Part shown: in pieces, positions 12,046 to 24,925 of the stretch
Position numbering within the stretch: position 1 is the stretch's first letter
Layout: the number at the start of each line of letters is the position of its first letter
NCBI GenBank assembly: GCA_945643635.1
Contig: CALZFC010000055.1
Location: forward strand, 571,001 to 635,000
Direction: 5' to 3'
Length of the DNA: 64,000 nt
From: Allodiplogaster sudhausi
Lineage: Eukaryota; Nematoda; Chromadorea; Rhabditida; Diplogasteridae
Notes under the pieces: generated by a model
Database searches by the model: none
Seen by the model: only the letters and a program-made list of their open reading frames with translations
What the model was told of the DNA's origin: nothing
Program-made: the position numbers and the translations under genes

Positions 12046-13053
12046 ATCAATCTATCTAACAATGGCTAGAATAAGCAAATAATTCATTTCAATAGGTTAA
12101 AAATATGCTCTCCCTTGCAAAGAGAACCGGCGAAAACAATATGGTATGGCTATTATTATCAAGCATTTTAGACAGCACTGATTACTTTGATACTCTATTG
12201 CTTTGAGCAGACCTACTCGACTTTCTTGTTTACGCCATTTTAATTACTTTAGAGTCACGTTTTGAAGATCGCGATATTACAAGACATCCTGCGAAATGTG
12301 CAGCAACTATGTATGTAGTTTGAAAAAAAAAACAGTAAAAAAAATGTGGTTCAAAGAGTGAAAAGATGAGATGTCGTGCCTGATTCATATCACGGAATGA
12401 AGAGAGATAAGGCAGGAAGAGAAAGTGAAGTCCACCGGGTCTCTCGTGGCAGAGATAAAGCCAGTGGTTGGAGTGGAGAGACTGAGCCTCTCTTGATGTT
12501 GTTCTTGTATCTAGAAGAGGGCAGGGGAGAGGAGGCGGGCAGAAAATGCCAACATGATAAGTGAAGGGAGCAGAAGAGATCGCCGTGAATACAGGGTGGA
12601 AAGCACACGCGAGGGACTACAAAGAAATTCTAAATTTTAAAATAATTATATGAGAATGAAACATATTTATGAAACCGACGTATTTTTGAACTACATTATC
12701 ATATCACATATTGAGATTAAGATTGCTAGTAAATTCATAAGAAATGGTCAAAGAGCAGTAAAAAAAACTTGATAGCCCGCGAGGGACCCGCCGATAATGA
12801 ATGAATCAACGTTATCACACAGACGTGCACATCATAAAGGCGTGACCAAACCCTGAATTCGTAACCTAGTGGTGGAACACGGATTGCCGAAGAGAGAAGG
12901 GGCAACCCTTTGAATAGGGGCCTTCACATCAACTTATATCAAGCGTGGACATGATGTCAGAATGCCATTCCGAGTGACAGGCAGTTTCCATTGTTTACCA
13001 CGGAACAAATAGAGGACGAGTTACATGTTACACCAGTGCCGCTTGAAACAAAG

Positions 13054-13252
13054 TAGCCCCGTGATGTGGATTCCATAAATGGAAAGAGTAAGCCGCAGAT
13101 CAGTTGGATTCTGGCAGAGGAGGCAAGCCGGTTTCGGAGGGATATAACGTTGAGTGTTTACATCAGCAGCATAGTCCTCGGCGAGGGCAAAGGGTTGATC
13201 AGAGAATCCAAGTGAGAGGAATGCAGATAAAGCAAAAGATGGAACTGGAGAG

Positions 13253-13296
<44 letters not shown>

Positions 13297-13439
13297 AGAG
13301 AACCGGGGGGATATATCCTTGCACTGTTCGGTTAGCGATATTCTCGATTTACTGTTTACCGAGGCAGTGTTCATATTCATAGAGAAGAAAGCAGTGTAGG
13401 CGAGCTTGGCGAGTGCGAGGCCAGTCCATAATGGTGGCT
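13054..13439 (-). pseudogene. Unidentified exon candidates (gene fragment or unresolved gene)
   Basis: Two minus-strand blocks with exon-like borders flank a GA microsatellite. The 5' block (13439 to about 13364) follows a CTACAG acceptor and ends TCG^GTAAAC. It reads either PPLWTGLALAKLAYTAFFSM or, in another frame, MDWPRTRQARLHCFLLYEYE. The 3' block (about 13233-13165) follows CTCCAG and reads ALSAFLSLGFSDQPFALAED. Only the MDWPRT frame joins the second block in phase. A hydrophobic stretch plus a short acidic end faintly resembles the C-terminal end of nematode acyltransferase-3 proteins, but I cannot support that. Treat it as an open question; 'pseudogene' is used only because no intact frame was found. 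Confidence 0.2.
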
Positions 13440-14242
13440 GTAGACAAAGAGAATCGTTCAATTCAGGTCTCTTATCAATGCCCTCACAAATCACGAAGGA
13501 ATAACGAGACCAGATGCAAGCTTCCATCTCATTTCCCAATCCACATACAATCAGAAATTATGATAGAAACCACTTGTAATCTGACCACTTCACTAATTCT
13601 AAGTGATCGTTAGCCCCTGTTTTGGACTGCCGTGTGGAAACAAGCAATCGCATGACACACAAATTCATTCTTACGCAAAAGGCCGCGACAATGGAAAGTG
13701 AAGCAGCGCAATAATCAAAGACAAATTAGATATTTCAGTCAAGGACTTTTTGAGCTTTTTCTATAGCGTTTAAATATATATAAGTACATCTGCATAAACC
13801 TATAAAAACAGGAAAAGAAAATCTCTCGAGGCAAACAGGATTAGATTGTAAACAGTTGTAAACTATAACAAAATTGAAAACTTGCATAGCAGTGGAATTA
13901 TAAATTATTGTACATGCCAAGTTTGGAAAAAATAATAACAGAAATTAAGCATAATATCATCATCTTCAATCATTCCTAGTGAAGGCCGATTCTGATTGGA
14001 CTGCATTGAAAACAAGAGCAAAGAGGGCAGAGGAAGCGATCTCGGGAGGACCATTGGGCCGGCCAGTTGGCCTATCACAATGAAATGCAAAGCAGTAGGG
14101 CAAAAACATCAAGTGGACCATGCTGAACCTGCTTGTTGTCTATTAAGTGAGGCAGGAAGAGAGCGAGAGGGGGCAGGGAAGGGGGGAGATAAAGAGCTCT
14201 TGATGAAGAAGAAGAAGAAGCGGGCAGGAGCAAGGAGTGTCT

Positions 14243-16143
14243 TCAGAGAAGAGTGCATTTGTGTTTCCGATGCGGCCTGGGATTCATGACTGCGCGGACT
14301 GCGTCGTTAAAGACCTGAATAAAAGGAAAAAGAACATATCTGGGGTATAAAAGGAACTCTGGCATTAAAGGAGCATGAAATTCACCGTAATCTATTAGAA
14401 TTTTCCTGATTATTGTATTCGTGTCTCTCTAAATCATACGCTGTCTCGCCCTTATTTCAGGCAAAAGGTCCGAATTCAAGAGTGACTTTTTGAGACTCCT
14501 TTAAGCGTTGTGTTTGAGTTCAGCAAGAGGAAGAGAATGAGCAACGAGACCTGTGCGTTCACATCTTCTTTAGTGAAACATTCTGTACATAGAAACACTG
14601 CGGGGTTCAAAACTAATTTTTTAAATTAAAACTTAAATGAATATATTCTGACAGATGATCAGTTCTGCTTTTGATCGCGGAATTCATGATTTCTTCGATC
14701 AAAGAGAAAGCACTTCAGAAAGAATATAAATCAGAATATGGCTTCACCAACCACAATTGTTTAACGGGAATAATTTTTCTGTACCTAATTATAAGACAAT
14801 TTAGTCTCCTTGAATAACACGAACAGAAGCCTTTGACACCAATTATATCTGGGTAAATTGTACGAGTTGAGAGAAGCCTGTACCTGTTTGAGTCCGACTT
14901 GAGTGAGAGCAGAGCACTCGAGATACTTGACAGCCTTGACACGGGAAGCCAGCTTCTGTCCCTGCGAACGCGTGACTGGCGCTCTGTTCTCGTTCGCAAG
15001 TGCACTGATGGTCCCTCCGTCCTCGCGTAGATCCAACTTTGTTCCTTAGATATCATGCTATTAAGAGGATAACTTTTCTAAATGCAATGCCAATTCAAAT
15101 ACTGTTCTTTATTTAAAAAAAAAATTAAACAAAGTTGAAAGCTCAATCCCGTTTACATCAGGTAATAAAAGCCACAGTCGAGGACCCAGAAGATTAGGCC
15201 TTAAAAACATGGTAGGGTAGGGCTTTGGGGAGACCCAAAATAAGGGTGGGTCTGTCAAGTTTACTTTACAGTACCTTTTTCCCCTAGTTTATATCGTACA
15301 ACAAAAGTTTACCCGTAATTTTCCGTTGAACAGAACGGACGAGTTTATGACAAACCAACAAGAAGAATTGGCGCGTCTGGGCAATGCTGGCGGATCTCAG
15401 GCACCCACTTGCTCATGATGTTATCGAAGGAAACGGGGGAAACTATGCTGAAGCAGAGGATGAACACATCAGTCTGCGGATACGAAAGCGGGCGCAGTCG
15501 ATCGTAATCTTCCTCAAATTTACGATTATTAACAACTATCCGTCGCAATGAAACAAAAGTACCCCCCATAATTTGGATATATTTCTAGAGAAATAAGGCA
15601 AAACGATTTATAAAAAGTTTCTAAAGTAGTTTGAAAAGTCAGTTCTGCTTTTGGTAAAAAGGGATGAATGAATAAACAACTGTGACTCACAATCAGCATT
15701 GGAAAATATTATTTTCTAACAGCAATCCATGATGAAAAACATATTTTCAGACCTAATGATTATCTTATAAACAATTTTCATTGAAATAAAAGAAATTGTT
15801 GTGAAGTTTCAATGGTAAAGGGATAAAACAATGAGTCATTGCTATGAGTCATAGCGCGGTTACAACTACAACTACAAAAAATGAACGCTGACCTGCCCTG
15901 CGGTATCCCAGAGACCCAGATTGACCGTGTGATCGTCTACTGACAACTGTGCGGAGTAGTTATCGAATCTACAATGAAAATTAAAATTATATACAAAAAA
16001 ATAGAAGAAAGATGGAACGCTGACACTGTTGGGACGTATTTGACGGGAAAGGAGTCGGTTGTGTACGAGATAAGCATGCACGTCTTTCCCACTGTTCCAT
16101 CACCAACAATGACGCATTTAATCTGCCTGGACGGGACGGACAT
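14243..16143 (-). CDS. mig-2: Rac/Rho-family small GTPase, MIG-2-like
   Basis: Membrane-anchored GTP switch for cell migration and axon guidance. Five exons: 16143-16025, 15968-15893, 15512-15356, 15044-14884 and 14314-14243. Joined they make 195 codons (194 aa). P-loop GDGTVGKT at residues 11-18; switch I YVPTVFDNYSAQ; switch [28 protein letters not shown] for guanine specificity; ECSALTQ (G5 loop). The N-terminus [15 protein letters not shown] and the SPVSFDN segment match MIG-2 rather than CED-10. The polybasic tail RPHRKHK precedes the CAAX box CTLL; a final Leu predicts geranylgeranylation. Two of the four donors are GTCAGC. The intron at 15892-15513 is ordinary; the next one holds a dispersed repeat also found in the MPDU1 gene. 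No defects seen. Confidence 0.95.
15205..15284 (-). repeat. Dispersed repeat, copy 1 (mig-2 intron 3)
   Basis: About 80 bp whose reverse complement matches 28096-28168 over nearly its full length. Shared blocks include GGTACTGT, GACCCACCCT, ATTTTGG and CCATGTTT in the same order. Both copies lie in introns of unrelated genes and both read in the sense direction of the host gene. Confidence 0.8.
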
Positions 16144-16573
16144 CGCCGCGAAATGCTGAAGAACAGTTGCTGAACAGCGAATCTTTCTTCACAAGTCAGG
16201 AGAGGAGACATACCGATGCAAGCAAAACAATTACGGGACAGATGATACGTAAAGAGGAGTCATAATAAAAATAGGCATCCGAGACGAAATTGTTGAGAAA
16301 ACTTGCTGGACAGCACAATGGGGTCACACTGGGGAAAACTTTTCCGTGAAATATTTGAGAGAATATCGGTGTACTTGAGTGTGTATTCAAAAGTCGTCTG
16401 CTATTTCTCATTTTACAGACTGGTAAACATAGCAAGCTTGATGTTGTTAAATTAAGGACGCCCTCAAATATTTCAAATATCTGAATAAAGGAATTTCCTG
16501 AATTTTTCAACGTTGCATCTTTTTTTTTCTTTGGTATGTTTGGCATGAAATGTGATGATGATGATATTTCAAG
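16144..16573. promoter_or_regulatory. Divergent promoter region between mig-2 and the PDRG1-like gene
   Basis: 430 bp separate two start codons pointing away from each other, so the promoters or 5' UTRs of both genes must share it, unless trans-spliced leaders are used. I recognise no specific factor site. Confidence 0.45.
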
Positions 16574-17209
16574 ATGACAAGACCTTCGTCCGATGCCGTC
16601 AGTGCAGTTGACGAACTCGCGAAACTACAGGTACTTCGTTACTTTGCGCGGTTTTATTAGAATTATCGGAATGGGATGCTTTTCCTCTGATTCTCTTCTA
16701 CAGTTCCATGATAGATGGCGGCATCTGAGCTGATGGGACGGAAGGAACTGCTTGTCTCCTTGGATATTACAAGGCAAAGGCTTGGTGAGGCTGTGCGTAT
16801 TCTCGACAAGCCGAATGCGGTTTGCACTTCTTTCTTGATCGTGCCGATGTTATTCTTGTTTATACTCTTAGTAATTACCGGCGATGCCAATATTGATTAT
16901 TGTAGAAGGTTTCGTATTTATTCTTTTGTAGCGTATTAATGAGAAGGATGATGTATCGCCCTTTTTCACTTTTCAAGAATGCTTATTTTTCAGGATTTTA
17001 AGACATGGATGTGCTTCGGTGAAACAACTTTTCTTCTGTTCCCTACCGAAACTGCGGTTTCTATACTTAAAAGTGATCTGAAAACTGTCGAGGAGTCTAT
17101 CGAGGAAACACGGAAAGAGCTAAAAGTGGCCAAGGATTCGCTGCTTTCCCATGAACGGACGAAGGGTCTTTCTGAGCGAGGGTTTGATCTCAAGCCTATC
17201 TTGGAATAA
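16574..17209 (+). CDS. PDRG1-like prefoldin-beta subunit
   Basis: Small coiled-coil protein of the prefoldin family, homologous to p53 and DNA-damage regulated 1, a component of the R2TP/prefoldin-like chaperone complex. Three exons: 16574-16630, 16715-16819 and 16994-17209, giving 125 aa in one frame. The N-terminal helix contains AVDELAKLQMAASELMGRKE and ITRQRLGEAVRIL. The central beta-hairpin is KTWMCFGETTFLLFP, matching the PDRG1 VCFGNMFIKMP element. The second helix (ILKSDLKTVEESIEETRKEL) ends in GFDLKPILE, equivalent to GFNLNPL. The start is the only ATG in frame before MTRPSSDAV. It is divergent from mig-2. Human PDRG1 is 133 aa, so the length fits. Confidence 0.85.
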
Positions 17210-19106
17210 TTATTGAGATGCATGATATTGGATAAAGCCTGATTTTTGGTTCGCTATTTCTGTGATTTATGTTTTCTCTTACCAATCCGTTGCGAGCGGC
17301 TGAATTATACTTTTGTATTTGCGGTGGAACTGATTGGTGGTGAGGGGATGATACGTTGTGGCTACGCTCTAAATAGTGCCTTGAACTTCCAGTGGAGCAA
17401 TTATCGAGTGGTGTCTTTGGTTAACCGAAGTCGACGTTTGGAGAACAACAACCAGTGAAGAGGATGAGATAGAGCAGAAAGGAAGGGGGGGGGGGGGCTC
17501 ATATTGCTTCGTTAAAATTGCACAAGACCAGAACAAGCTCTGAAGTATACGTTTTGTTGAGTTTTTGTAGCCATATGGTTTGGAATTGTTTTGGATAAGT
17601 GGATTGTTTCCGAGGGGTCCGCGGTGGCTTCTGTTCCTTCAACCGCGACAACGGCGCGTTCTCAGTTCGCTGCTCTCCGTCGTCGTCTCAAGACGCCGCA
17701 GACACGCCGCTCCGCGCATCGACACGCAAGACGAGGGACCGGGATATACGGTAGGGCTCTTCTCTTCCACTGGCTCCTTCCTATCTCATTGTACGCATGA
17801 AGACGACGAAGAGTGATTGCGACATTTGCAACTAAATGCGGTGATTGGTGAGGGGAAACGAGGGAAGACTGATAGGGAATTGGCTGCTAAGGCAGAGATA
17901 AGAAGGGGGAGTTATAGGAGGAGAGGGGGGCGAGACAAGAAAAAGGGTTGCGGTTGGCAGAGACGCTCCCTTCCTTTCTCGGTGCCCCCCTGACTGATAT
18001 TCTTCTGTCTTGTCTGGTGATCTCTTCTCTGTCTCGTTCCCGGGGATGGTTGCAATCTTGCTTTCTTCCTCTCTTTCTCTCTCACTTTTCGTTGTATCTC
18101 TCGTCCCTCTCCATCTCATCATTATCACCACGACTGCTCTCAACTGTTCATCCTATCAAGCTGCGCACGCGCGTTGATAATCTTGAGTTGTATTGCCGAG
18201 ATTGATTGGGAACCAACCGGCCAGCCCCTTCTATCTATAAATCCTTTTCTCTCTCTTCTCTCCATCTTTTTCATTGCCTATTCTTATTTTTCCAGTTTTA
18301 TTGTTTATGCACATTGTCTTTAGTGGCTTTGAGCGTTTTTTGAATCTATATAATTTCCAGTAACCTTGGCAAACAGTGGTTACTATGATCGATTGCAGAC
18401 GGTTAGGATCAATTTTTTGTTCTACAACGTGCCATGATTGGAAATAAATGGAAAGGGGTTAGCAAATCATACTCATTCTTGTGTGCATTCTCGAACAAAA
18501 TATCAATTTCGCTCTTACATCATTCATTCTATCTAAAGAGAAGGCCATTTCGTCCTCCTGTCTTTGATTTTTTTTCTAACATAGTCATCTTTTTTTAAAA
18601 CTTTCATCATAAGACAAGGAGGGAGATTGCTTTCTTTGTCAGGTTGGTTGATTGCTGGGAGCGACGTTTGCGGTATCATTGCGGTTGCGCACTCCATTCT
18701 TCTATAGTTTGCACATGTCGCCATAGTATTCTTCACTGTTCTGTTCCTCTCTACTATTCTGTACTTACTTTTCTTGGTTGGGAGTTTGCTGTTCCTTTTG
18801 AATGCACGTTGGGGAATATTAGATTTTTTCGGACCGCGCGGCAATGATTGAATGCATTAATTGATATGCGTTGACTGGTATTCGCATGTTTTTCTTCTTG
18901 ATAGTGTAGAGTCCATTTTATTTAAATCAAACGTGTGAATGGTTTTGCCCTGTTTTATTTTCCTACCCTTGATTGAGTAGAACCTGAATGTATTGGGCAC
19001 TGTTTAATTTATCAGGTATACAGAGAAAAAATAAACGAAGCAACATTGTTGGTTATGTTGGTAATCTGATCTTTGCATGTAAACGTGACGTGATTGTTTT
19101 CAGTAG
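17210..19106. other. Intergenic region with one CpG-rich exon-like block
   Basis: Mostly AT-rich, with a run of eleven or more G at about 17488. A block at about 17593-17751 is much richer in CpG than its surroundings. It is open in two frames (for example SVPSTATTARSQFAALRRRL) and ends at ACG^GTAGGG. It could be a 5' exon of the next gene, a small separate gene, or a CpG-rich promoter. I could not connect it to anything. A second CT-rich stretch at about 17960-18140 shows no coding signal. Confidence 0.35.
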
Positions 19107-19700
19107 ATGAGCGAGGGTGAGGATGACGTATTCATGGGGATGAGATGGCTGGCTCCCCCGGAGGGGGGTTGGCAGGCAACAACAGCTTCTTCCGAAGAGG
19201 ACTTACCAGCTCCTCTAACATCTCTCGTCTCTCTGCTCTCATCCGCCGCTCTCTCCGTCTGCCCTCTCGCTCTTCAGCTTCTTTCTCTGCTCACAAGAGA
19301 ACCATCGTATCCAAGGCTAGTCTTCAACTTAGCAGCTTTAACAGAATATTTAGAGCTTTGAGCACTTCCAGAGCTCTCAAAGGTCTCCTCTATCTTTTGT
19401 TTTGCTCCAGCTGCTAAAAACAACTTTCCCTTTTCCCATCAGTTTTGTGACTCGTTCGATTGCTTTGTTCTGGCGGGAATTCATTTTTTTCGCGGTCATG
19501 GGAGTGTTGCAAGTTGATGGATGTGCAGAATGGTGTGAGATATTGGGACAATGGAAAATGAGGAGAGAGAGAAAGAGACGGCTTCTGCAGAGAATAGCCA
19601 GATAGCCAGCGGCCATGACTGGCACCTCGAAGAGAGGATACGAGATCGATGGGGGAGTGCGGTGCAGAGGCCTTAGGCGGCAAGGAGTGAGTGAAACAGA

Positions 19701-19733
<33 letters not shown>

Positions 19734-22568
19734 TGGTATGCCACTGCAGCCGCAGCCCAGCAGTGCCAAACCCCCGTAGCCGGGAGCAGCTTTCCCCTTT
19801 TCCGCTTGGCATTCTTCAATTGTCTCGAAAGTAACCAGAGCGGCAGAGAAGAGTAGGGCTATTCTGAATTGTACTCGAAATGGTTCGTTCTGGAAGATTC
19901 AGAAAATCTGTGGTTGCCTAATCTGTGGTTCTCCTCAAATCTTTAGCAATGTCTTGATCGTCTGTAAGAACCAGAATGGAGTGTAAATTCTTTTCCCGAA
20001 TGACGCACTTTGTATCTCTCTCTTTCTCTTCTCTTCATGATTCACTTGATTGAGTGTAAGTGCAGGATGACGAGTCTGGCCCTCGCTTCACGGAGTACTC
20101 CGATCTCCGGATGCTCACCTTCCCTGCAATTCCCAGCCGTCTCGAGGACATCCGAGAGAATCGCCGACTCGCCCGCGTCAAAAAGGTTTTCATTTTTCTT
20201 CCCTAAAACCGACACAAATCAGATCGTTATTGGCTAGTTTTGTTTTGTATCTGTTTATAACAGAGTTTGCAACTTGGTTCGGCACTCCCGACACATAAAC
20301 ATTCGCTCTTCCAAAACAAAAATCATCAGTTCTTCCTTCCATTCTTCTAAATGAAATAGCGGAAGGATGCTGATGGTGACGCAATTACTCGAGCTTTCGT
20401 GATTTAGCTTCTGGCGCTTGGCAAATTAATATAGCTTTTGTGGTAAAACAAAGTTGACAACTGAGAATGCATGGAGGGACTTGATGATTGGAATAGAAGG
20501 AGGAGAATTTAATTTTCTACTAACCTGAGTAGGTGGGGATATCAATACTTTCCGTTTCACAATTACAGTTATCTTCCCAGCACATTGCCGTGAGTTACGG
20601 CTCATGTTAGCGTAGCATGCTTCCTTTTTTTCTTTCTCTTTCTCCTATTGTCTCTTTCTCATTCTATCTCTCTCTCTCTCTCTCATGTTCTTCTCAGATG
20701 AGTGCGTGAAGAGTGTGAAAGAGTGATCCGTGTGAATCCTCGTATCGAGTCAGCCCTGATCCCTTCATCAGATCTCCTGTTTGCCTAGCGGTTCCCTGAG
20801 TTCTTCTGATATCCTCTTCTGTTTCCTCCTTTTCATTGACATCGTTGGGGAACAGTGGTGTCGTCTTATCTTGCCTGGCTGAGTCCTTACCCCCTTCTGG
20901 CACTAATTCCATCATCTTTTCTACGATGAAATTGTTGGATGCGGTCTATCATAATCCTTTTTCCTCATGGTTAATATTTTTTAGAGTTCTTATGTTGGAG
21001 AAGAAGTTAGAACGAGACGGACTAGAATACTTTCTCTTTGTGAGCTTCGTAGTAATCTTTGATCTCTTTAGTGACTTTAGGTGAAGCAAATAGTGCGGAA
21101 GGCGAATTGGCCTGCGAGGCACGACGTGAGGAAAGAGTTGTGGAAGGAGCTCTGCAGGGACAAGTCATTCGATGCATCCGTCGCTGTCTTCAACGATGAG
21201 ATGAGCCAAGTGCTCAGCGATGGTCAGCAAAAGAATTTCCTTTCTTTCATTCTCAAGTTTTGCAGTGTTTATAGCCTTGGATCTGTAAAATTTGCCTTCA
21301 CTCTTCCACTCTTTCTCTCTCTCTCTCTCTCTTTCTCTCTCCTCTCTCAGCCCGTGCCCACTCTCCATCCTTCCTGGCTGAGGCTGGCTGCGTAGTCAAC
21401 ACGTACTTCTTGACTGAGGATGGCGCAGTCCGCCTCGCCCGAATGCTCGCCATCATTGAACAACTTCGACCTGACATCTCATGTGCTCCAGTCAGACTTC
21501 CCCCTTTTTCATTTAATTTCTGTATCTCAAATATGCCTGCTTTAATGTTAAGTGGTTCTATGGCATATTGATTATCAAGGAAAAATTGAAGTGCGTATTC
21601 AGATACTGTATCCCTTGTGTGCTCTCTTCATGCACTACATGAGAGACCAAGAGGCGTATGCGTGTGCCCAGTTCCTCGCTAGAAGGGTCAGTAATCTCTC
21701 CATTACTCTGTTCCAATAATTCAAGTTAACGGAGAAATATGCATTTCTTTGTTTAAAGACCATAATTCTTGTATATTAGTTTGTGTTCCCAACTGGGATG
21801 TCTTCCCTAATTTGAATCATGGTTGAAATTCATGTTTGTTTTGCGTATCGTGAAAGAGGGTGAGAGGGTTACTTGAAGGGCCAAGGCGGTCCGGAGGGCG
21901 GTCCCGTGCATGTTCTGATGACTCGCGTGCAATGGGAGGCCACTCCCCGTTGTCTTCTTGCTCTGATCAAGAAACACAAATCCTCCGCCTACAACTTGCT
22001 GAGGAAGAGAAGCGGCGCCCTTGACGATGACATTCTCGCTGAAACCGTCTGTCTTTCTACCAGTATTTTTTAAGCTTACTTTTTTCACAATCTTCAATAT
22101 TTCACACGAGGTTTTTGTTTGTAATTAAGAGCGTTAATTTAAGTTGTATCAGTTGATAAGCTATCATAATTGAGATGTTGGAATGGAAATCATGGCTGTT
22201 CCGCGACCTCCCCCTCTCGCACATTGTCCGAGTCGTCGACTGCTTCCTTGTCGAGGGCCACAAATTCCTTATGCGTGCAGCTATTGCCGTGGTCTACATG
22301 TGGTCCAAGATTCAAAAGGTTTCATTTCTATCTCTTTGTTATTTGTAGATGTTTCTTTTATATTCTTTGGCTTATATTCATCGTGCTTATTGTGTCGGAA
22401 GAACACTTGGATACCGTTTTCCCCCTCCATGCTTCGAAAGAGGATAAGAATTACTTTAGGCAAAATTACCAGTTGCCATGGACGGATCCAAGAACACAGA
22501 AGAGAAGATTGCAGAACTGCAGGCAGAGCTTGCTTCGGCTGCAACTCAATGCACAGTTAGTCATCAGA

Positions 22569-22630
<62 letters not shown>

Positions 22631-23726
22631 TTCTCTTCTCTCTCTACCAGTTTGTGACAACTGGCTTCTCCCTTGAACATGGATAACATTTGAAAATCGC
22701 GGCTTTGCAAGAAAGGACGGGCTGATTTTGATGGAGATGGAACAGAGAAAGAGTGGCAGAGTTGTGTATCGTAGAAGAGGACGAGAGCGGCCGAGAGGGA
22801 AAGAGAATACGAGAGTAAAGCGAGAGAAAGAGAGTGATGGATGGAGATGAGTGTCCGCCCTGTAAGGTGAGAGAGAGAGAGACGTAGAGGAGTATCCTCC
22901 CTGGACCGCGCTACTGGAAGCGGGGTTCTGCCCTGGGTGTTTGTCTTTTTGACCATGCTGAGCAATGTCACAGTTATGGGCAACAGAAAATGTGTTGGAA
23001 GTTATTTCTTGAATTAAATAAGTGCATTCATTCTCCTTAATGTTTTTGTGTACTCTTCCTATTTTCAGATCAGTACGGAGACCTTCATAGAGATGGCAGT
23101 CCTCATTAAGAATCTCAAGAGCTCCACCATCGCTCGAATGCAGGGAATCTTTGAGAAAAAGGTAACTCTTCAATCATTATATTTATTACCCACGTTACTC
23201 GTCTTTTCTTCTAGGATCATTTGATATTTGCTTAGTGTTTCACTAAATGGACTACTGATCTCCGTGTTTTTCCTTGTTTGACAAATAGAAGAAGAGAGGA
23301 GAAGTAGAATAAAGGATTGCTTGTGACTCTTGCGGGGGGACGCGCTGGTTTGTATTGCCTGTGGGAGATGGACTTCCATTCCTTCTCTTCTTGCATTGTA
23401 GAAGGGCGAGAGAGAGAGAGAGAGAGAGTGGGTAGACTGAGAGGGATTCAAGAAGTTGAAAGAAAAAGAGAATGCAAGGAGTAGAGAGAAAGAGAATGAG
23501 TGCATAGAATGACAGGAAAAGGGAGACAGAGAAAGAGAGCTGAGGGCATTGCGATGCCAGAGAAAGAGGTAGGAAAGCGAACAAACTTACGATAGTCTTT
23601 TTTCTTTCTACTTCGTACTCATATATAACAATTTTGAGCGTGAATATAGAAAATATCGTTCTTTGAGGCATTACATTTCCTTGCTTCGTGATACTTGGTT
23701 CTCTTTTACCATTAGTATCTAGCTCT

Positions 23727-23769
<43 letters not shown>

Positions 23770-24617
23770 TTCCTGTACTCGCATCCCTTTCTGCTAGGTC
23801 CGGGACGAGCAATCTCGTAACTCTGCCCGTCGTGCCTCAACAAATGTCTACTGCTACACCTCAGCCTTTGCATCTTCAATTATCTCGAAGGATACGGCCA
23901 AGCTCATCATGGCCAGGTATTTCATCTTCCCGTCTTTTTGACCCTAACGGCAAGTCTCTCTCTTTCTCCCTCTCTCTCTCCTCTCTCGCTCGCTCGTTGC
24001 CTACTGTTACCGTCTCTCATGTTTCCATTTCATTTCACCTTGCTTTTTCCAAATGTGTATTTCCAGGTTCCCGTCTCGTCTTCAGCTGGTTACTCCTGTT
24101 CTGCTGTTCAAGCTGTCTCAGGATGGCGCAAGCTTCACTCATCTCTGGAGCAAGTAACTAATTCTACCTTCATACCCATCAAACTTTTGGTTAACTGCGG
24201 CGGTCAAATTGAGGGTGGACGAGGCTGACCAAACTCTTCTTGTGATTCGCACTGCGAAGGGCGACATTTTCGGTGCGTACTGCAGTTCATGCTGGGCGGA
24301 GAGGAATGACCGCAGGGAACGCACCAAGTCCAAGTCTCTTTCTGAGCACACTAGCTTATTTTATATCTTTTTTAAAATCCCTTTTTAGTAAGTATGTGTT
24401 TTTTTTTACTACTTTTCTCCGCCTACCCTCTTCTCTCTTTTTCTTTTGTTTTCCTCTCTCTCTCTCTCCAGATACTTTGGCACTGGTGAATCGTTCGTCT
24501 TCCGGATGCCGGTTGGTAGAAATGAGCCGGAGATCTACGGCTGGGTTGGCAACAATTCAAACGGGCAGAGTGATAACATCCCGCAGATGTTCATGACTGC
24601 CAACGACAAACTCATTG

Positions 24618-24648
<31 letters not shown>

Positions 24649-24925
24649 CGAAGGGAGAGAATAAAGAGAGAGAGAGAGAGAGCTGTATGGTAGATAGACT
24701 ATACCAAGAGCTACAAAGTGCTCTCTATCTTTTCATGATAAATGATGTCTTTAGAGGTATGTTTTGCAGATTGGAAGTGGGGATGGAGATGCCATCAGAA
24801 TCTGTGATGAATTGACTCGCGGGATCTCCTCGGCCTGCGCCACTTTCGGTTCTCCCGAACTGGTTCCCGATCGTGCTTTTGACATCAATGAACTGGAAGT
24901 TTTCGGTGTGATGGCCAACAACTAG
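19107..24925 (+). CDS. TBC1D24/Skywalker-like TBC-TLDc domain protein
   Basis: Rab-GAP-like TBC domain fused to a C-terminal TLDc domain; in animals this architecture controls synaptic vesicle traffic and oxidative-stress resistance. The TBC part includes FTEYSDLRMLTFPAIPSRLE (exon from 20066), ANWPARHDVRKELWKELCRD (about 21105-21165), VNTYFLTEDGAVRLARML, ILYPLCALFMHYMRDQEAYA (about 21606-21670), VHVLMTRVQWEATPRCLLAL (about 21905) and HIVRVVDCFLVEGHKFLMRA. A coiled-coil stretch EEKIAELQAELASAA (about 22500) follows. The TLDc part is LVTPVLLFKLSQDGASFTHL, AKGDIFGAYCSSCWAERND, RYFGTGESFVFRM, EIYGWVGNN and a final IGSGDGDAIRICDEL...LEVFGVMANN, stop TAG at 24925. The start is uncertain. The ATG at 19107 follows TTTTCAG and gives MSEGEDD, but its donor to the 20066 exon was not fixed. 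C. elegans tbc-7 is the likely counterpart (inference). Confidence 0.85.
22568..22645. repeat. (CT)n microsatellite in an intron of the TBC gene
   Basis: CT run of about 75 bp broken by CTATCT and CTTCTTT, within the intron after the coiled-coil exon. A similar CT tract of about 35 bp at 23730-23764 precedes the next acceptor region. Confidence 0.9.

Larger units (their letters stand above)
10450..14242. other. Poorly assigned 3.8-kb region
   Basis: AT-rich DNA broken by microsatellites at about 11550-11612 (GA), 11903-12045 (CT) and 13255-13292 (GA). A three-copy tandem repeat lies at 11234-11349. A few GC-richer patches look like exons, at about 11640-11700, 12400-12600 and 13050-13440. 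None gave a chain of exons I could join with confidence. The rest shows nothing recognisable. Confidence 0.4.

Noticed and set aside
13021..13539. Insulin-like or receptor-like reading of the cysteine pairs in CLLCQNPTDLRL
   Set aside because: Cysteine spacing fits no family I know, and the frame passes through a microsatellite.
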